Shown in pieces: positions 5,383-9,641 of a stretch of 9,641 nt of DNA. A model generated the notes under the pieces. That model searched no databases. It was not told the DNA's origin and was given only the letters and a program-made list of their open reading frames with translations. The DNA is from an uncultured Plesiomonas sp. (GTDB lineage: Bacteria > Pseudomonadota > Gammaproteobacteria > Enterobacterales > CAMTGL01), in the NCBI GenBank assembly GCA_947071955.1, contig CAMTGL010000069.1, positions 1 to 9,641 on the forward strand, read 5' to 3'. A program made the position numbers and the translations under genes. The first letter of the stretch is position 1, and each line of letters begins with the position of its first letter.

Positions 5383-6702
5383 ATGGCTACAGAATCGAAA
5401 AAAATGGGGCTAATCGGTTTAACCGTATTAGTTGCCGTTAATATGATGGGCTCAGGTATTATCATGTTACCGGCCAGCTTGGCACAAACAGGTGCTATAT
5501 CGCTGCTTTCATGGGTCGTCACCGCTATTGGTGCAATGTGTATTGCCTATACTTTTGCAAAATGCGGTGCATTTTGTAAGCGTGATGGCGGTATGTCTGC
5601 TTATTCTGAAGAAGCACACGGCAAGTCTTCATTCTTTATTGCCTCTTACACCTACTATGTTTGTCTCGTCATCAGTGCAGTAGCCATCGCCGTATCTTGC
5701 GTAGGTTATCTGAAACCTTTCTTCCCATGGCTTGGCCTAACCCCTATCCACACGTTTGTGGGTGTCGTGGCCATTTTGATTGTGACCATGGTTGCCAACT
5801 TTGCTGGCCCAAAAATCACCGGTCAAATCTCTGGTTTTACCGTTTGGGGGATCATCATTCCGGTAGCTGGCCTGTCAATCATCGGCTGGTTCTGGTTTGA
5901 ACCAAAGATCTTTATGGCCGCATGGAACCCGCATGCTGATACCACTGTTCACGCCGTATCTTCTGGTATCGCGCTGACTTTGTGGGCATTCTTGGGTATC
6001 GAATCCGCGGGTGCTAACTCCGGCGCAGTAGAAAACCCAGAGCGTAACGTCCCTCTCGCTTGCCTATTCGGTACCGCTTTTGCCGCTGTCGTCTATATTG
6101 CATCAACATCAGTTATCCAAGGTATCGTACCTAACGAAATTCTGGCTACATCAGATGCACCGTTCGGCCTTGTTTTCTCAATGATGTTCAGCCCACTGGT
6201 AGGCCAAATTGTTACCGCACTGGCTGTTATCGCCTGTATCGGTTCTCTGCTTGGCTGGCAGTTCACTAACGCCCAAGTATCTAAAGCGGCTGCAGACTCT
6301 AAACTGTTCCCGCAAATCTTCAGCAAAATTAATGCGGCAGGCGCACCGGTTGCCGGCATGCTGATTATGTTGGTACTCGAGCTGATCTTGGCTTGTATGA
6401 CCATCTCTCCAAACCTTATCAGCCAATTCAACGCACTGTTAAACCTAGCCGTATTCATCAACATGGTACCGTACATCCTTTCTATGACTGGTCTGGAAGT
6501 GCTGCTGCGTAAAAACAAAGTCAGCAAAAGCCAGTACAAAATCGGTGCAACTGTCGGTACTATCGCGGTGGTTTACAGCATCTACGGTGTTTATGCATGT
6601 GGTGCTGATGCAGTATTCGGTGGTTCAATCATCACTCTGTTCGGCTACATCTTCTACGGCTTCATCGCAGCACGTGATGTTCCAGTAAGCCAAACAAAAT
6701 AA
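5383..6702 (+). CDS. Amino acid/polyamine antiporter of the PotE/AdiC/CadB family
   Basis: An inner-membrane exchanger of the basic amino acid/polyamine antiporter family (APC superfamily), 439 residues, about 12 hydrophobic helices, the usual length. It probably exports the amine made by the neighbouring decarboxylase in exchange for its amino acid. The start has a good GGAG (5370-5373) nine bases upstream. TM1 carries GSGIIMLP (23-30) and TM6 has WAFLGIES (201-208). The residues reported as important in E. coli PotE all have counterparts: Cys61 (PotE 62), Trp201, Glu207, Trp292 and Tyr425. Overall it reads closer to PotE, the putrescine/ornithine carrier, than to AdiC, the arginine/agmatine carrier, although it is divergent from an arginine decarboxylase. 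In TM3, Ala99 sits where PotE, AdiC and CadB have Asn in sequences I recall. Substrate is therefore open, and I give no gene symbol. A terminator follows 51 bases later. Confidence 0.9.
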   Translation: MATESKKMGLIGLTVLVAVNMMGSGIIMLPASLAQTGAISLLSWVVTAIGAMCIAYTFAKCGAFCKRDGGMSAYSEEAHGKSSFFIASYTYYVCLVISAVAIAVSCVGYLKPFFPWLGLTPIHTFVGVVAILIVTMVANFAGPKITGQISGFTVWGIIIPVAGLSIIGWFWFEPKIFMAAWNPHADTTVHAVSSGIALTLWAFLGIESAGANSGAVENPERNVPLACLFGTAFAAVVYIASTSVIQGIVPNEILATSDAPFGLVFSMMFSPLVGQIVTALAVIACIGSLLGWQFTNAQVSKAAADSKLFPQIFSKINAAGAPVAGMLIMLVLELILACMTISPNLISQFNALLNLAVFINMVPYILSMTGLEVLLRKNKVSKSQYKIGATVGTIAVVYSIYGVYACGADAVFGGSIITLFGYIFYGFIAARDVPVSQTK

Positions 6703-6753
6703 ATATCTACTCAGTGAGTTGCTACTGGTAATAACAGATAGTATCCACTAGAT

Positions 6754-6790
6754 AAAAAAGCCTTATCTTAATTAAGATAAGGCTTTTTTT
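6754..6790 (+). terminator. Intrinsic terminator of the antiporter gene
   Basis: A perfect 36-bp palindrome (6754-6789) centred on CTTAATTAAG, with A6 on the left and a T run on the right. The core stem AAGCCTTATCTT pairs with AAGATAAGGCTT. The A tract on its left means it can also act as a terminator for - strand transcripts reading through from atpC. Confidence 0.9.
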
Positions 6791-6804
6791 TGCACCAGTG
6801 TTGG

Positions 6805-6849
6805 GCACATCAGCACATCAGCACATCAGCACATCAGCACATCAGCACA
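6805..6849 (+). repeat. 8-bp tandem repeat, five full copies
   Basis: GCACATCA is repeated five times without error at 6805-6844, followed by a partial GCACA at 6845-6849. It lies between the antiporter and atpC terminators, outside any gene. Period 8 is not a codon multiple, and there are no spacers, so it is neither coding nor CRISPR. It is a simple-sequence tract likely to vary in copy number by replication slippage. Confidence 0.95.
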
Positions 6850-6897
6850 AGCAAAACATCTATTAAGTTAAAACCAACTATTACCTGATAAACAGAC

Positions 6898-6927
6898 AAA
6901 AAAAGCGGCTCTGAATCAGAGCCGCTT
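6898..6927 (-). terminator. Terminator at the end of the atp operon
   Basis: On the - strand, AAGCGGCTCTGA and its complement (6903-6914 and 6916-6927) form a stem of 10-12 bp with a very small loop, followed by a run of seven Ts (A run 6898-6904 on the + strand). It begins 26 bases after the atpC stop and ends transcription of the ATP synthase operon. Confidence 0.93.
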
Positions 6928-6953
6928 CATTAACAGTGGGCGTTGCTTACAAC

Positions 6954-7379
6954 TTAACGTCTTGCCTTATTGGTCAATTCGATAACCCGCAGTTTTGCCA
7001 ACGCTTTTGCCAGTTCAGCAGAGGCCTGAGCATAATCGATATCGCCATGAGAGCTCTTAATCAGCTCTTCTGCACGGCGTTTCGCTTCTTGTGCACGAGC
7101 CAGATCCAGATCTTCACCACGAATAGCGGTATCGACCAGAACCGTTACCGAGTTAGGCTGAACTTCAAGCAGACCACCAGAAAGATAAATGACTTCCTCT
7201 TTCCCGTGCTGTTTTACTATCCGCACCATACCCGGTTTAATGGCAGTCAGTAGAGGCGTATGGCCGGATAAAATACCCAGCTCACCTTCACTGCCTGTCA
7301 CTTGAACGGTTTCAACCAGACCCGAGAAAATACGCTTCTCGGCACTGACAACATCCAGCTGAAAGGTTATTGCAGCCAT
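6954..7379 (-). CDS. atpC: F1F0 ATP synthase epsilon subunit
   Basis: Central-stalk subunit of the F1 sector, which turns with gamma and inhibits ATP hydrolysis through its C-terminal helices. At 141 residues it is close to the 139 of E. coli. The N-terminal beta-sandwich has VTGSEGELGILSGHTPLLTAIKPG near 27-50, and the C-terminal helical hairpin contains SSHGDIDYAQASAELAKALAKLRVIELT, near-identical in type to E. coli. The ATG at 7379 has an excellent AGGAGG (rc of 7385-7390) just upstream. It lies 21 bases after the atpD stop and is the last gene of the operon, followed by a terminator. Confidence 0.98.
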   Translation of the reverse strand: MAAITFQLDVVSAEKRIFSGLVETVQVTGSEGELGILSGHTPLLTAIKPGMVRIVKQHGKEEVIYLSGGLLEVQPNSVTVLVDTAIRGEDLDLARAQEAKRRAEELIKSSHGDIDYAQASAELAKALAKLRVIELTNKARR

Positions 7380-7400
7380 ATTGCCCTCCTCAACGAAGCA

Positions 7401-8777
7401 TTAATACTTCTTGGCTTTCTCAACCACTTCGTCGATGCCACCCACCATGTAGAAAGCTTGTTCTGGCAGATGATCAAAATCACCGTCCAAAATGCCTTTA
7501 AAGCCACGGATGGTCTCTTGTAGCGGAACATACTTACCCGGAGAACCGGTAAAGACTTCTGCTACGAAGAACGGCTGAGACAAGTAACGCTCAATTTTAC
7601 GCGCACGTGATACGGTCAGCTTGTCGGTTTCAGACAGCTCATCCATACCCAAAATCGCGATAATATCTTTCAGCTCTTTATAACGCTGCAATACCGACTG
7701 AACATTACGTGCAACATCATAGTGCTCTTGGCCCACAACCAGTGGATCAAGCTGACGTGATGTTGAGTCGAGTGGATCTACCGCTGGGTAAATACCCAGA
7801 GAAGCGATCTGACGGCTCAGTACCACGGTCGCATCTAAGTGCGCAAACGTTGTTGCCGGAGATGGGTCAGTCAAGTCATCCGCAGGAACGTAAACCGCCT
7901 GTACAGATGTGATAGAACCGGTGCGGGTAGAGGTAATACGCTCTTGCAGCACGCCCATCTCTTCGGCCAATGTTGGCTGATAACCTACTGCCGATGGCAT
8001 ACGACCAAGCAGTGCCGATACTTCGGTTCCTGCTAAGGTATAACGGTAGATGTTATCGATAAACAGCAGTACATCACGGCCTTCATCACGGAATTTTTCC
8101 GCCATGGTCAAGCCAGTCAGTGCTACACGCAGGCGGTTGCCTGGTGGCTCGTTCATCTGACCATACACCAGCGATACTTTATCCAGTACGTTGGAGTCTT
8201 TCATTTCGTGGTAGAAGTCGTTCCCTTCACGGGTACGCTCACCTACACCGGCAAATACCGAGTAACCTGAGTGCTCAATCGCGATATTACGGATCAGCTC
8301 CATCATGTTTACGGTTTTACCTACACCGGCACCACCAAACAAGCCGACTTTACCACCTTTGGCAAACGGGCAGACAAGGTCAATAACCTTGATACCAGTT
8401 TCCAGCAGTTCAGTGCTGTTTGCTTGATCTTCATAGCTTGGTGCTTCACGGTGGATAACCCAACGATCTTGCTCGCCGATAGGACCTTTCTGGTCAATCG
8501 GGTTGCCCAGCACATCCATGATACGGCCCAGTGTTTCGACCCCAACAGGAACAGTAATCGGTGCGCCAGTATTGGTTGTTTTCAGACCGCGCTTAAGGCC
8601 ATCAGATGCCCCCATCGCGATACAACGTACAATACCACCGCCCAGTTGTTGCTGAACTTCCAGCACCAACTCAACACCTTCAACTATCAGTGCATCGTAA
8701 ACCTGAGGTACAGCGTCCTGCGGGAACTCCACGTCCACCACGGCGCCGATGATCTGGACGACGTTTCCAGTAGCCAT
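7401..8777 (-). CDS. atpD: F1F0 ATP synthase beta subunit (catalytic)
   Basis: Forms the three catalytic sites of F1 on the cytoplasmic side of the inner membrane. 458 residues, family-typical. The P-loop GGAGVGKT is at 148-155 with Lys154, catalytic Glu180 and Arg181 sit in GVGERTREGNDFYHEM, Walker B LLFIDN is at 237-242, and the alpha/beta signature PAVDPLDSTS is at 331-340. The DELSEED loop that touches gamma reads DELSETD at 379-385. The start ATG at 8777 is preceded by AGAGGAT on the - strand (8791-8785). It follows atpG by 30 bases and precedes atpC by 21, the standard order. Nothing suggests loss of function. Confidence 0.99.
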   Translation of the reverse strand: MATGNVVQIIGAVVDVEFPQDAVPQVYDALIVEGVELVLEVQQQLGGGIVRCIAMGASDGLKRGLKTTNTGAPITVPVGVETLGRIMDVLGNPIDQKGPIGEQDRWVIHREAPSYEDQANSTELLETGIKVIDLVCPFAKGGKVGLFGGAGVGKTVNMMELIRNIAIEHSGYSVFAGVGERTREGNDFYHEMKDSNVLDKVSLVYGQMNEPPGNRLRVALTGLTMAEKFRDEGRDVLLFIDNIYRYTLAGTEVSALLGRMPSAVGYQPTLAEEMGVLQERITSTRTGSITSVQAVYVPADDLTDPSPATTFAHLDATVVLSRQIASLGIYPAVDPLDSTSRQLDPLVVGQEHYDVARNVQSVLQRYKELKDIIAILGMDELSETDKLTVSRARKIERYLSQPFFVAEVFTGSPGKYVPLQETIRGFKGILDGDFDHLPEQAFYMVGGIDEVVEKAKKY

Positions 8778-8807
8778 CTTGAATCCTCTAAAGTAATTCG
8801 TTTGCCC

Positions 8808-9641
8808 TTAAACCGCCGCAGCGCCGGACACAATTTCGCTCAGTTCCTGAGTAATGCTGGTCTGACGGGCTTTGTTATACACCAGTTTCAGATCATCAAT
8901 CAGGTTACCGGCATTGTCGGTCGCTGCCTTCATGGCCACCATCCGCGCCGCTTGCTCACAAGCGAGGTTTTCTACCACACCCTGATACACCTGCGACTCA
9001 ATAAAACGCGCAAGCAGTGTATCGAGCAGAGGCTTCGGATCAGGCTCATATAAGTAATCCCACTTATGGGTTGGGATCTCTTGTTTTTCCGGTTTAGGTA
9101 AGGGCAGAAGCTGATCGATCTTAGGCACTTGCGACATGGTGTTTACAAACTTGTTGTACACCACATACAACTGATCTAAGCGGCCTTCATCGTAGGCTTG
9201 CAACATCACCTTCACAGGTCCAATCAAATCAGACAGGGTAGGTGTATCGCCAAGGCCATTAGTCTGAGCAACAACTTTTGCTCCGGCTGAACCGAAAAAG
9301 CCTGTTGCTTTTGAACCGATAAGTGCAACTTCAACGGCAACACCCTGATCACTCCACGCTTTCATGCTGCCGAGGGTCTTTTTGAACAAGTTAATGTTCA
9401 AACCACCACACAGGCCGCGATCGGTAGAAATAACCAGATAGCCGACACGCTTGATCTCTCGTTGTTCTAGGTACGGATGCTTGTACTCCAGATTACCAAG
9501 CGCGATATGACCGATCACCTTACGCATAGTTTCGGCATACGGGCGACTGGCAGCCATGCGTTCTTGCGTTTTACGCATTTTAGACGCAGCCACCATCTCC
9601 ATAGCCTTGGTGATCTTTTGTGTGCTTTGCACACTAGCGAT
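8808..9641 (-). CDS. atpG: F1F0 ATP synthase gamma subunit, N-terminus beyond the window
   Basis: The rotating central shaft that couples proton flow in F0 to catalysis in the beta subunits. 277 residues are visible. The frame runs off the 3' edge of the window reading IASVQSTQKITKAMEMVAASKM, so about ten N-terminal residues are missing relative to the 287-residue E. coli protein. The GTG at 9632 is an internal valine, not the start. Conserved features are the N-terminal coiled-coil helix, STDRGLCGGLN near 75-90, and the C-terminal helix with EQAARMVAMKAATDNAGNLI and the end ARQTSITQELSEIVSGAAAV. atpA is expected immediately upstream. Confidence 0.97.
   Translation of the reverse strand: MASVQSTQKITKAMEMVAASKMRKTQERMAASRPYAETMRKVIGHIALGNLEYKHPYLEQREIKRVGYLVISTDRGLCGGLNINLFKKTLGSMKAWSDQGVAVEVALIGSKATGFFGSAGAKVVAQTNGLGDTPTLSDLIGPVKVMLQAYDEGRLDQLYVVYNKFVNTMSQVPKIDQLLPLPKPEKQEIPTHKWDYLYEPDPKPLLDTLLARFIESQVYQGVVENLACEQAARMVAMKAATDNAGNLIDDLKLVYNKARQTSITQELSEIVSGAAAV

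Noticed and set aside
6805..6849. CRISPR array
   Set aside because: The repeats are only 8 bp and directly adjoining, with no spacers and no cas genes in the window.
8271..9053. 260-residue + strand frame opposite atpD and atpG
   Set aside because: Antisense shadow of two highly conserved ATP synthase genes that fully explain the sequence. It has no family features of its own.

Overview
The window looks like chromosome of a gammaproteobacterium from the Enterobacterales or a close neighbour. The glycyl-tRNA synthetase beta chain and the F1 ATP synthase subunits read like their E. coli counterparts almost throughout. Having glyS and the end of the atp operon on either side of an amino-acid decarboxylase locus is not the E. 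coli arrangement, so the genus cannot be fixed from sequence alone. Plesiomonas or a similar genus is only a guess.

Layout: (1) 1-1704, the 3' part of glyS on the + strand, ending in a strong intrinsic terminator. (2) 1891-4158, a biodegradative arginine decarboxylase (adiA type) on the - strand, convergent with glyS and with its own terminator. (3) 4159-5382, about 1.2 kb of very AT-rich DNA without a convincing gene. It holds a 12-bp dyad over a possible adiA promoter, a helically phased run of A-tracts, an FNR-like box, and next to the antiporter a roughly 160-nt segment that can fold into a closed multi-branched RNA. (4) 5383-6702, a 12-helix antiporter of the PotE/AdiC/CadB family on the + strand. 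(5) 6703-6953, two terminators flanking a five-copy 8-bp tandem repeat. (6) 6954-9641, atpC, atpD and the 3' part of atpG on the - strand, the end of the atp operon.

How the genes work together: the decarboxylase and the antiporter are divergent and probably form one acid-resistance or polyamine-producing module. The cytoplasmic enzyme consumes a proton when it converts arginine to agmatine. The antiporter would exchange the amine product for fresh amino acid. The antiporter carries the residues described for the putrescine/ornithine carrier PotE, so the pairing is unusual. The module sits between two housekeeping transcription units that converge on it, each insulated by a terminator.

The most interesting part is the intergenic region. 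The 5150-5309 segment has a 23-bp closing helix whose only two departures from complementarity are both G-U wobbles on the antiporter's strand. It encloses three further hairpins and overlaps a mutually exclusive alternative hairpin. This is what a cis-regulatory leader RNA would look like. I recognise no known class.
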